Origin: an uncultured Ignavibacteria bacterium | GTDB taxonomy: Bacteria; Bacteroidota; Ignavibacteria; Ignavibacteriales; Ignavibacteriaceae | Direction: 5' to 3' | Assembly: GCA_937996765.1 (NCBI GenBank) | Contig: CALKUG010000411.1 | Span: 1-9,099, forward strand | Length of the DNA stretch: 9,099 bases | Shown here: positions 1-6,608 of the stretch, one piece after another | How positions within the stretch are numbered: the stretch's first letter is position 1 | Layout: every line of letters starts with the position of its first letter | Translations under genes and position numbers: made by a program | Notes under the pieces: model-generated | What the model saw: only the letters and a program-made list of their open reading frames with translations | What the model was told of the DNA's origin: nothing | Databases searched by the model: none

Positions 1-913
1 CAGCTAAAACATCTCTTACAAATTCAGGATTGGCTTCGAGAGTCTTCCTTTTTTCTAAAAATGGAGCAAGAACCGCATTTATTGATTCGGAGCATCTCTT
101 TTTACAATCAGAGCATCCTAATGCTCCCGACCTGCAGTTTGTAGCTATTTCTTCAGTTTCGGAGGAATTAAAAGTTTGATGGTATTGATAGACAACACAA
201 ACCTCAGGACGCCCGGGATCTCCTTTTCTCACTTTCTGAGTATCCGTTACAGCTTTTTTCAGTCTTCCAAAAACTGTTTCAGGTTCATCTGAAAGTAATA
301 TGGTATTGCCTAACGATTTACTCATTTTGGCATTGCCATCTAGTCCAAGCAATCGAGATGACGCAGTTAACAAAGGTTCAGGTTCTTTAAACACAAAACC
401 AAAACGATCGTTAAAATGACGAGCTATTTCTCGTGTAATTTCCACGTGAGGAACCTGGTCCTCACCAACGGGTACATACTCACCCTTATAAAGCAGAATG
501 TCAGCTGCTTGTAAAACTGGGTAACCTAAGTGGCCGTATAAAACACTTCCAATATCCAAATCTCTTAATTGATCTTTTAGTGTGGGATTTCTTTCGAGTC
601 TTGGAACGGTTATAAGCATCGAGAAAATCAAGAATAATTCAGTGTGCTCTTTTATCTGAGATTGACGAAACAAAGGACTTTTCTCCGGGTCTAAACCTGC
701 AGAAAGCCAATCAATAACCATCTGAAAAGAATCTTCTTCAATACCTTCGGAGGATGAGTTTGTAGTTAATACATGATAATCGGCTATCAGATGATAATTT
801 TGATAGAGTCCTGAATTTTGTAATTTAATCCAGTTTTCAAGTGCTCCTGCGAGGTGACCAATATGCAATCTGCCTGTGGGTCTCATACCGGAGAGAATTC
901 TTTTAAGAGCCAT
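1..913 (-). CDS. trpS: Tryptophanyl-tRNA synthetase (TrpRS), 3' end outside window
   Basis: Class Ic aminoacyl-tRNA synthetase that charges tRNA-Trp with tryptophan using ATP in the cytoplasm. The ATG at 913 gives MALKRILSGMRPTG, the usual TrpRS N-terminus. The HIGH signature is H17-I-G-H20 and the KMSKS loop is exact at residues 196-200. 304 codons are visible; the family is about 330 residues, so only some 25 residues are missing. In the C-terminal part, C239, C260, C267 and C270 form Cys-x20-Cys-x6-Cys-x2-Cys, with C274 nearby. This closely resembles the [4Fe-4S] motif known from Thermotoga maritima TrpRS (x22, x6, x2), so a bound cluster is likely but inferred. The gene starts 9 bases after the HNH gene, with a TAAGG ribosome site overlapping that gene's stop codon, so the two are probably co-transcribed. 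The identification is secure. Confidence 0.97.
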   Translation of the reverse strand, partial: MALKRILSGMRPTGRLHIGHLAGALENWIKLQNSGLYQNYHLIADYHVLTTNSSSEGIEEDSFQMVIDWLSAGLDPEKSPLFRQSQIKEHTELFLIFSMLITVPRLERNPTLKDQLRDLDIGSVLYGHLGYPVLQAADILLYKGEYVPVGEDQVPHVEITREIARHFNDRFGFVFKEPEPLLTASSRLLGLDGNAKMSKSLGNTILLSDEPETVFGRLKKAVTDTQKVRKGDPGRPEVCVVYQYHQTFNSSETEEIATNCRSGALGCSDCKKRCSESINAVLAPFLEKRKTLEANPEFVRDVLA

Positions 914-922
914 AAAGTAACC

Positions 923-1408
923 TTATAAAGTAAAAAGAAACGGTTTCCACCGTTCATCCAAATGTTTTGCAGAATTTGTAATAGAGAAAATATGCGAAGG
1001 TCTATACGGAGCATGTGAAAGCTTCATTTCCGCCTCGCTCGGAGTTCTGTTACCCTTTTTATTATTACAGCTAATACAAGCTGTAGCAAGATTTTCCCAA
1101 GAGTTTTCTCCACCTCTTGATCTGGGCAAAACGTGGTCTATCGTAAGTCTTTCAGTCGCTCCACAATACAAACATTTGTGTCCGTCTCTCAATAAGATAT
1201 TTCTTCTTGTGAGTTCAACACTTCTGTACGGAATCCGAACATAACGAGTTAATTTTATGATTGCTGGACAAGGATAATTGCCGTTAACAGTTTTTATCGG
1301 AATATCCTCATTCTCGCTGAGCATAACTGCCTTTTCAAGAAAAATAAGAGTAATCGCTTTTTTAACCGAACAAACTGTAATAGGTTCAAAACTTAAGTTA
1401 AGAACCAA
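923..1408 (-). CDS. HNH endonuclease family protein (start uncertain)
   Basis: Small protein of the stand-alone HNH endonuclease family, related in its fold to McrA-type nucleases. The biological substrate of these solitary chromosomal copies is not established. A structural zinc site is formed by C79-x2-C82 and C111-x2-C114. The HNH core shows D91-H92, N106 and N115, inside the typical context TIDHVLPRSRGG and CNNKKGNRTP. The only canonical start in frame is the TTG at 1408, with GGAGAG just upstream at short spacing. However, the conserved family opening of the type RRVLVLN begins before it, and the frame stays open back to a stop at 1474-1472 with no ATG, GTG or TTG. A strong AGGAGG (1464-1459) precedes an in-frame ATT at 1447, so the protein may begin there with 13 extra residues. 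It is followed 9 bases later by trpS. The family call is firm; the start and role are not. Confidence 0.88.
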   Translation of the reverse strand: MVLNLSFEPITVCSVKKAITLIFLEKAVMLSENEDIPIKTVNGNYPCPAIIKLTRYVRIPYRSVELTRRNILLRDGHKCLYCGATERLTIDHVLPRSRGGENSWENLATACISCNNKKGNRTPSEAEMKLSHAPYRPSHIFSITNSAKHLDERWKPFLFTL

Positions 1409-1458
1409 AACTCTCCGGGATAGTTTGTGAGTTTCCTTATTTCCAATTTCGAAGACTT

Positions 1459-1464
1459 CCTCCT
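1459..1464 (-). promoter_or_regulatory. Strong Shine-Dalgarno AGGAGG upstream of the HNH gene
   Basis: On the minus strand this reads AGGAGG within GGAAGAGGAGGAAG, the strongest ribosome-binding sequence in the window. It lies about 50 bases before the annotated TTG start at 1408, too far to serve it. Eleven bases downstream is an ATT (1447-1445) in frame with the HNH protein. A TTG (1446-1444) twelve bases downstream is in another frame that ends within about 18 codons. The site therefore suggests that translation begins upstream of the TTG at 1408, either from a rare ATT start or through a sequence or frame irregularity. Confidence 0.5.
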
Positions 1465-1509
1465 CTTCCGATTAACCTGCTGTTCAAAAGAATTGATAAA
1501 ATCCAACTA

Positions 1510-1517
1510 CAAATATA
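1510..1517 (-). promoter_or_regulatory. Possible Bacteroidota-type -7 promoter box
   Basis: On the minus strand this is TATATTTG, an exact match to the TAnnTTTG -7 consensus of Bacteroidota housekeeping promoters. It lies in the 60 bases after the acpS stop, ahead of the HNH and trpS genes, which is a sensible place for a promoter. The expected upstream TTTG occurs, but with a spacing of about 12 bases rather than the usual 17-23, so the match is incomplete. It could explain separate expression of the HNH-trpS pair. In an AT-rich sequence a single eight-base match is weak evidence. Confidence 0.3.
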
Positions 1518-1533
1518 GAAAATTTAGGGCAAA

Positions 1534-1911
1534 TTAGATAGAATCTTCGAGAATTGCGTAGGCAATTGCGTGGGTTTGTGAATGGCTGATACTGAGGTGA
1601 ATTTTGTAATTTTTTGGAAGTTTTATTGCAAGTTCGCTACTAAATACTACTGTGGGAGCACCGAGAGAATTATTTGTTATTTCAACATCTTTCCACGAAA
1701 AACCAATTTCCCAATAGTTACTAATTGCCTTACTGATGGCTTCTTTAGCAGCAAATCTCCCTGCTAAATGCTGATATTTTGAACCTTTGGAAAGACTGTA
1801 TTCAAGCTCTGCTTTAGTATAAATCTTATTAAGAAACTGTTCTCCAAATCTTTCAACACTCGATTGAATGCGCTCGATTTCTATAATATCTGTACCAACT
1901 CCTAATATCAC
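1534..1911 (-). CDS. acpS: Holo-[acyl-carrier-protein] synthase
   Basis: Transfers the 4'-phosphopantetheine arm of coenzyme A to the conserved serine of apo-acyl carrier protein, activating it for fatty-acid synthesis; cytoplasmic and Mg-dependent. The 125-residue length is standard for AcpS. The family signature GVGTDIIEIERI is at residues 4-15 with the metal ligand D8. The second signature, GRFAAKEAISKA at 51-62, supplies the metal ligand E57. The C-terminal SISHSQTHAIAYAIL (107-121) is also typical. The start is GTG at 1911, overlapping the ggt stop by four bases (GTGA), with AGAAGG about six bases upstream inside ggt. This overlap indicates translational coupling to ggt. About 120 bases without a gene follow before the HNH gene. 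The identification is secure. Confidence 0.97.
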   Translation of the reverse strand: MILGVGTDIIEIERIQSSVERFGEQFLNKIYTKAELEYSLSKGSKYQHLAGRFAAKEAISKAISNYWEIGFSWKDVEITNNSLGAPTVVFSSELAIKLPKNYKIHLSISHSQTHAIAYAILEDSI

Positions 1912-3602
1912 TTCACACCTTCTGCTGAACCATTACCTCTTGGGTCAGAAACCCCCACCATTATACCGGTATTTGGGTCAAACACAATTCCTTCAACCAA
2001 ACCCAACATGCGTTGTGAACCCATATTATGACCCAACTTAGTGAGATTGCCTTTCACATCCGTAGATAATGCAAATCTTTCAAAATAGAGTTCATCCGGG
2101 TACCACTGATAATGAATACGAGGTGATGCAATAGCTTGATACAAGGGCATTCTAAATTCAACAAGGTTTAACAAAACTTGCAGAACAACAGTAATAATGG
2201 TTGATCCACCGGGCGAACCAATGATTGCAAACGGAACACCATCTTTTTCAAGTATAGTGGGAGTCATGGAGCTCAACATTCTTTTTCCCGGAACAATAGA
2301 ATTTGCTTCACTGCCTAATAAGCCAAATTGATTTGGTACCCCCGGTTTTGCACTAAAATCATCCATCTCGTTATTCAATAAAAATCCTGCACCCCCTACA
2401 ACTAATTTTGAACCGTAAGCGGAATTGATTGTTGTTGTTACACTTACACAATTACCCCACTTATCCATTACGCTATAATGGGTGGTCTCTTCACTCTCTT
2501 TATAAAAAATTGCCGGACTCACTTCGTTGCTTGGCAAAGATTTATCTAAATTTATCCTTTTTGAGAGTCCCATTAAATAATTTTCATTAAGTAATTCAGC
2601 TAATGGTACTTTATAGTAATCAGCATCGCCTAAATGTTTCGACCTATCAGCATAAGCAAACTTCATAGCTTCGATGAGCAAATGCAAATAGCCCGAGCTT
2701 CCCCATCCTTCTGTCTGCAAATCAAAATGTTTAAGAATCCCCAGCATTTGTAGCATGGCTATTCCTCCGCTACTTGGGGGAGGCATTGTAACAATTTTAT
2801 ACCCTTTATACTCCCCTACCAAGGCATCTCTTTCTACGGGGGTATATTCGGCTAAATCTTTTAAAGTCATAATACCACCATATTTGTTCATGGTGGTTAC
2901 AATCAATTCTGCGGTAGTTCCTTTATAGAATCCATCTGCGCCGGAATCAGAAATCCTTTTAAGAGTTTTTGCTAAATCCTTTTGAATGAATAAATCACCA
3001 CGTTTAAATTGGCTACCTTCTTTAGAAAATATCTCTAATGATTCAGGGTATCGTTTAAAATATTCATACTGTGAATTGAAAGATGTTGCAGTAGAGTGAC
3101 GGAGTAAAAACCCATCTTCAGCTAAACCTAATGCAGGAGCAATAACATCATTACGAGATTTTGTTCCGTATTTTTTTAACGCGTATAATAAACCTGCCGG
3201 AGAACCAGGTACACCTGCAGCTGTAGCACCGAATTGACTTTTATCGGGAATAAACTCCCCACTATCATCAAGATACATATCTCTTTCTGAACCTGAGGGT
3301 GCTCTTTCACGAAAATCAATGGTTGTTGTTCTTCCATCAGCAAATCTGATAACCATAAAACCACCACCACCAAGATTGCCTGCGGTGGGATAAGTAACTG
3401 CAAGCGCAAAACCGGTTCCAACAGCAGCATCTATAGCATTTCCACCGCCTTCTAAAATCCTCATTCCCACTTCAGAGGCAAGCGGCTCGGCACTAACCAC
3501 CATCCCATTTGTTGTTTCAAGTTTGCCCTTATGCTGAGCATTAAGAACAAAAATTGGAATAAAAATGGTGCAAAACGCTTTAAAAAATACTGATATTCGC
3601 AT
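1908..3602 (-). CDS. ggt: Gamma-glutamyltransferase (glutathione hydrolase), exported
   Basis: N-terminal nucleophile hydrolase that cleaves or transfers the gamma-glutamyl group of glutathione and related amides, normally in the periplasm or outside the cell. From the ATG at 3602 the protein has 564 residues, normal for the family. A hydrophobic signal peptide occupies about residues 1-22, with a likely cleavage after LNA. Maturation cuts before T373 in TTHYSVMDKWGN, giving a large subunit and a 192-residue small subunit. By alignment with the E. coli enzyme, T373 is the nucleophile, R98 (DFRERAP) binds the gamma-glutamyl carboxylate, S444-S445 (MLSSM) contact substrate, and G465-G466 (GSPGGS) form the oxyanion hole. 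The lid-loop region NNEMDDFSAKPGVPN is also present. All key residues are intact. A TTG at 3605 directly before the ATG has slightly better spacing to a weak GGA ribosome site. The start overlaps the MCE gene by about 23 bases and the stop overlaps acpS by four. Confidence 0.97.
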   Translation of the reverse strand: MRISVFFKAFCTIFIPIFVLNAQHKGKLETTNGMVVSAEPLASEVGMRILEGGGNAIDAAVGTGFALAVTYPTAGNLGGGGFMVIRFADGRTTTIDFRERAPSGSERDMYLDDSGEFIPDKSQFGATAAGVPGSPAGLLYALKKYGTKSRNDVIAPALGLAEDGFLLRHSTATSFNSQYEYFKRYPESLEIFSKEGSQFKRGDLFIQKDLAKTLKRISDSGADGFYKGTTAELIVTTMNKYGGIMTLKDLAEYTPVERDALVGEYKGYKIVTMPPPSSGGIAMLQMLGILKHFDLQTEGWGSSGYLHLLIEAMKFAYADRSKHLGDADYYKVPLAELLNENYLMGLSKRINLDKSLPSNEVSPAIFYKESEETTHYSVMDKWGNCVSVTTTINSAYGSKLVVGGAGFLLNNEMDDFSAKPGVPNQFGLLGSEANSIVPGKRMLSSMTPTILEKDGVPFAIIGSPGGSTIITVVLQVLLNLVEFRMPLYQAIASPRIHYQWYPDELYFERFALSTDVKGNLTKLGHNMGSQRMLGLVEGIVFDPNTGIMVGVSDPRGNGSAEGVK

Positions 3603-4494
3603 CAACGTTTATTCCGTCTTCTTTTAACTGCTTGTTAAGTAATTGGAGTAATTCTTTAACTTCTTTAATAGAAAGTTTTAGGTCGGGGACTATATCCGGA
3701 TCAGAAAGTATTTTTCCTAAATTGTTTTTGTTCTCACGAGTTTCAGAAAGTAATTTTTCGATAGAATCTAATAAAGTGTTTGCTTTTTGCATGGTTTGGT
3801 CTGCACTTGTTAGCACATCTTTTACCGAAGCTCTATTTTCATTGAGAATTTCCGAAACATCATCGGTCAGTTTTACAGAGTTATCGGTGAGTTGTTTGAT
3901 ATTAGATTTGTTTTGAGCTATTAAATCATTAGTCTGAGTGAGTAATTCTTTAAGCAGAGCCACAGATGTAACAACATCTGAGCGAAGCTGTTCATCGGAG
4001 AGATATGTGTTGATTGCAGTGAGTGAATTGTCAATTTTTCCTAAAATTACAGGGAGTTGATTCTCTATAGAACCAACCATTGCCATAACTCTCGGAATAT
4101 CTGCAAGAAATATTCCCTGATGAACCGAAGATATTTCTAAAGATTTTTGAGAAACTCCGGGTTTGATTTCGATTTTTTTCCCACCCATAAGGTCAAGCAT
4201 TGTGAGTAAAAATCGGGCATCTTCTTTTAGTTTCACATCGTCATCCAGATCCAGTAAAACAATAGCAGAATTACCATCAATTCTAATATCTTCCACAATT
4301 CCTTTTTTTATTCCGTTAATAGTAACATTGTCCCCTTTTTCCAAACCACTTACTTCTTCAAATCTAACCTTATAAATCTTGTCATTTTCAGATATAGACA
4401 GGTTTTTTGTCCATCCAAAAATTAAGAACAAAACTATGGCTGCTGCAATTACGGTTGCACCCACTTTAAATTCTGTTTTAGTAGAGTTATTCAT
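3580..4494 (-). CDS. MCE/MlaD-family lipid-transport protein
   Basis: Single-pass inner-membrane protein with one MCE domain, the periplasmic substrate-binding module of Mla-type phospholipid transporters. From the ATG at 4494 it has 304 residues. Residues 1-10 are polar, 11-28 form a transmembrane anchor (VGATVIAAAIVLFLIFGW), and about 36-113 form the MCE domain, with the typical VRFEEVSGLEKGDNVTING and a C-terminal LMGGKKIEIKPG. Residues about 130-295 are predicted helical and probably coiled-coil, as in longer MCE proteins that build a periplasmic needle or bridge. A TTG at 4512 would add six residues, but the ATG has GAGGAA ten bases upstream and gives the usual MlaD-like N-terminus. The gene overlaps the upstream small-protein gene by eight bases (ATGAATAA) and ggt downstream. 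No MlaE permease or MlaF ATPase gene is in the window, so its partners lie elsewhere. The substrate is unknown. Confidence 0.88.
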   Translation of the reverse strand: MNNSTKTEFKVGATVIAAAIVLFLIFGWTKNLSISENDKIYKVRFEEVSGLEKGDNVTINGIKKGIVEDIRIDGNSAIVLLDLDDDVKLKEDARFLLTMLDLMGGKKIEIKPGVSQKSLEISSVHQGIFLADIPRVMAMVGSIENQLPVILGKIDNSLTAINTYLSDEQLRSDVVTSVALLKELLTQTNDLIAQNKSNIKQLTDNSVKLTDDVSEILNENRASVKDVLTSADQTMQKANTLLDSIEKLLSETRENKNNLGKILSDPDIVPDLKLSIKEVKELLQLLNKQLKEDGINVDANISIF

Positions 4495-4858
4495 ATTCAA
4501 CTGCTTCCTCAATGAGTGCTATGAGGTTTTCATATTCCTCTGCACTTAATTCTTTATCATTCGCAGCCCTGTCAATTGCATCAAAAAATCTATCATCAGC
4601 TTGTTCTTTAAAAGTCATTTTTGTTCCATTATCCATTTTTTCTTCAATTTCTTTAAATTTATTGCTGAGATAGAAATTCAATGAATCTTTGTACACAGAG
4701 TTGTTAAAAACTTTTACTTTCGAAGATATTTCTTGCTTTATTTCACCCGAGAACGAATTATAAATAAACTTGGGGCCTTGTTCATGGATAAAATAGACAA
4801 CCACTATAACTACAATAGTTAGCACAGCAATTGAAACAATTTTAAAGACACTATGCAT
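4487..4858 (-). CDS. Uncharacterised single-pass membrane protein, 123 aa
   Basis: I do not recognise this protein. Residues 5-24 form one strongly hydrophobic segment (FKIVSIAVLTIVVIVVVYFI) behind a short N-terminus, typical of a membrane anchor or uncleaved signal. Residues 27-75 are polar and mixed-charge. The C-terminal 45 residues are acidic and probably helical, ending in IALIEEAVEYE. There is no cysteine and no lipobox. The ATG at 4858 lies inside the end of the CBS-domain gene (eight-base overlap, ATGCATAG), with AAGG about twelve bases upstream. Its own stop overlaps the MCE gene start by eight bases. This coupling on both sides, plus the expected topology with the C-terminal domain outside the cytoplasm, suggests it may act with the MCE or CBS protein in the envelope. 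That is inference from context. In Bacteroidota gldD often follows gldE at this position, but this protein lacks a lipobox and looks too short to be GldD. Confidence 0.85.
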   Translation of the reverse strand: MHSVFKIVSIAVLTIVVIVVVYFIHEQGPKFIYNSFSGEIKQEISSKVKVFNNSVYKDSLNFYLSNKFKEIEEKMDNGTKMTFKEQADDRFFDAIDRAANDKELSAEEYENLIALIEEAVEYE

Positions 4859-6125
4859 ACTGTTTTTGCACCTTAACTTTCAACACTCTACGATTCCTTA
4901 CTTGCACTACAGTAAAGTTCAAATTTTTATATGAAGTGGAAAATCCCATACTTGGAATCTCTTGCGCTTTTTCTAAAATATAACCTGCGATACTATCGTA
5001 GGAAGAATTATCTTCTTCTTCCAACTCAAAATAATCACATAAATCAGAAAATGGATAAGAACCCTCAAAAAGAAAAGTGCTTTCTGAAAGTTTTTCGATA
5101 GCTGTTTCGCCATCATCATACTCATCTCTGATATCGCCGACAATTTCCTCAACAATATCTTCCATGGTAATAATACCTTCGGTTCCCCCGTATTCATCCA
5201 CAACAATGGCAATGTGGGTTTTCTTCTGCTGAAACTCTTTCATTAAATCACTAATAAGTTTTGTTCCCGGAACAAAAAATGGTTTTTTAATAATCTTGAG
5301 GGGTGAAAAACTTTGTTGAAGTTCTTCGTTGTAAAGATATGGTAATAGTTCTTTTGCAAAAAGAACTCCAATAATTTCGTCGAGGTCCTCTTTATAAACA
5401 GGTAAGCGACTATAACCTGATTCTCTTATGATTTTGTAAGTTTCATTAAAATCCACGTCGAAAGGTACACCATAAATATCAACACGTGGTCTCATTTTTT
5501 CGCGGACAAACGCTTTTCGAAAATCAGGAATTGATTGAATCATCTCAAATTCTTTTTGTTGTATTGCCCCCATTTCTAAACTTATATCAGCAAGATGAGT
5601 AAAATCTTTTTCGGTAATAGGTAAAACCCCTCTGCGTTTACTCACTCCTGAAAAAACGGATTTAATAAATTCGGAGAGTGATTTTGATATTGGATAAGCG
5701 AGAACATTAAACCAATAGAGCGATGGAACAGAAAAATTGGCAAAAGATTCAGGGTAACGTGTGGCGACAAGTTTTGGAGTTATTTCACTGAATAGCAAAA
5801 ACAATGTCGTAAGCAATAACACTTGAGCAGCAATTGCTAATTCAAGGTCAAATGCATAAAAATTGACGAGTTTTATTGTGAGATTAACACCAACAATTGA
5901 GGCTCCCACATTCACCAAGTTATTACCAAGCAGAATGGTAATTAATAGGTGTTTTTTATCTGATAGTAATTCACTAACATAACGTTTCACCCTCGATGAA
6001 AGCGGAAGTATTTCTAACCTTCGCTCATCAAGAGAAAAAAGTGCAACTTCTGAACCGGAAAATATAGCTGAAAATAAAAATGACAATAGTAATAAAGCTA
6101 TTTCACCAATAGTTGAGCTATCCAA
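4851..6125 (-). CDS. CNNM/CBS/CorC-domain membrane protein (HlyC/CorC, GldE-like)
   Basis: Integral membrane protein of the CNNM-CBS (HlyC/CorC, UPF0053) family, whose members are linked to divalent-cation (Mg2+/Co2+) transport or homeostasis; GldE of Bacteroidota belongs here. Its 424 residues show the standard order. A CNNM (DUF21) membrane region covers about residues 5-165, with FSGSEVALFSLD at 22-33 and the conserved SEITPK at 113-118. A CBS pair covers about 205-335, with SGYSRLPVYKEDLDEIIGV and HIAIVVDEYGGTEGIITMED. A C-terminal CorC_HlyC domain covers about 345-421, with the usual DSIAGYIL. The start is TTG at 6125, immediately after an in-frame TAA and with AAGG about ten bases upstream; no later start would keep the first membrane segment. 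It begins 14 bases after ssb, and its end overlaps the next gene by eight bases. The ssb-GldE-like adjacency resembles gene order in Bacteroidota. Whether it moves ions or serves the envelope machinery cannot be told from sequence. Confidence 0.93.
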   Translation of the reverse strand: MDSSTIGEIALLLLSFLFSAIFSGSEVALFSLDERRLEILPLSSRVKRYVSELLSDKKHLLITILLGNNLVNVGASIVGVNLTIKLVNFYAFDLELAIAAQVLLLTTLFLLFSEITPKLVATRYPESFANFSVPSLYWFNVLAYPISKSLSEFIKSVFSGVSKRRGVLPITEKDFTHLADISLEMGAIQQKEFEMIQSIPDFRKAFVREKMRPRVDIYGVPFDVDFNETYKIIRESGYSRLPVYKEDLDEIIGVLFAKELLPYLYNEELQQSFSPLKIIKKPFFVPGTKLISDLMKEFQQKKTHIAIVVDEYGGTEGIITMEDIVEEIVGDIRDEYDDGETAIEKLSESTFLFEGSYPFSDLCDYFELEEEDNSSYDSIAGYILEKAQEIPSMGFSTSYKNLNFTVVQVRNRRVLKVKVQKQYA

Positions 6126-6139
6126 TTAGAAAAACCTTG

Positions 6140-6595
6140 TTAAAATGGTAAATCTTCTTCGCTTGAATCATTGGGCGGAGTGTTAAATCCTTCAGGTTGT
6201 GAATTAGCTCCTGATGATGAGGAATTTGAAGAATCGTATTGTCCCCCATCTTGAGAGCCACCTCGCGAATCTAACGACATAACTTTTTCAGCAATAACTT
6301 CGGCTTTGGTTCTTTTGTTTTGATTCTGATCGGTGTATTCACTTACTTGAATTCTACCTTCTACATAAACTTTTGCACCTTTTACTAATTGCTTTGCTGT
6401 ATATTCGTTTAAGCTAAATGCAACTACATTGTGCCAAGTTGTTTCATTTACCCATGAGCCATTTTTATCTTTGTAGCTATGCTCAGTTGCTACTGAAAAT
6501 CTGGTATAGGAAACGTTCTTCTCAGGAGAAACTCTAGTTTCTGCTTCACGACCTAAAGAACCTATTAACATAATTTTGTTTAGAGACCGGGCCAT
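6140..6595 (-). CDS. ssb: Single-stranded DNA-binding protein
   Basis: Binds single-stranded DNA during replication, recombination and repair, usually as a tetramer. From the ATG at 6595 the protein has 151 residues. The OB-fold covers about residues 1-108, beginning LNKIMLIGSLGREAE, with the aromatic DNA contacts W54 and F60 in the segment TTWHNVVAF and the typical GAKVYVEGRIQV. A Gly/Ser/Asn-rich flexible linker follows (about 111-144). The protein ends in the acidic tip EEDLPF, the standard docking peptide for partner proteins. This start has an ideal GGAGG five bases upstream. The ATG at 6637 would add 14 residues unlike any SSB N-terminus and is rejected. The gene lies 13 bases after the SPOR lipoprotein gene and 14 before the CBS-domain gene, so it appears to be expressed with envelope genes. 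Confidence 0.97.
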   Translation of the reverse strand: MARSLNKIMLIGSLGREAETRVSPEKNVSYTRFSVATEHSYKDKNGSWVNETTWHNVVAFSLNEYTAKQLVKGAKVYVEGRIQVSEYTDQNQNKRTKAEVIAEKVMSLDSRGGSQDGGQYDSSNSSSSGANSQPEGFNTPPNDSSEEDLPF

Positions 6596-6600
6596 TTTAT

Positions 6601-6605
6601 CCTCC
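6601..6605 (-). promoter_or_regulatory. Ribosome-binding site deciding the ssb start
   Basis: The minus strand reads GGAGG, five bases before the ATG at 6595. It fixes the ssb start at MARSLNK rather than at the upstream ATG at 6637, which lies inside the SPOR gene. Confidence 0.85.
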
Positions 6606-6608
6606 GAT

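Noticed and set aside
923..1408. HNH gene as part of a restriction, defence or intron-mobility system
   Set aside because: No methyltransferase, helicase, intron structure or phage gene lies nearby. Its context is acpS and trpS, so it looks like a solitary chromosomal HNH protein.
1582..1767. Plus-strand reading frames inside acpS, ggt, the MCE gene and the SGNH gene
   Set aside because: They lie entirely antisense to well-supported genes and show no recognisable domain.
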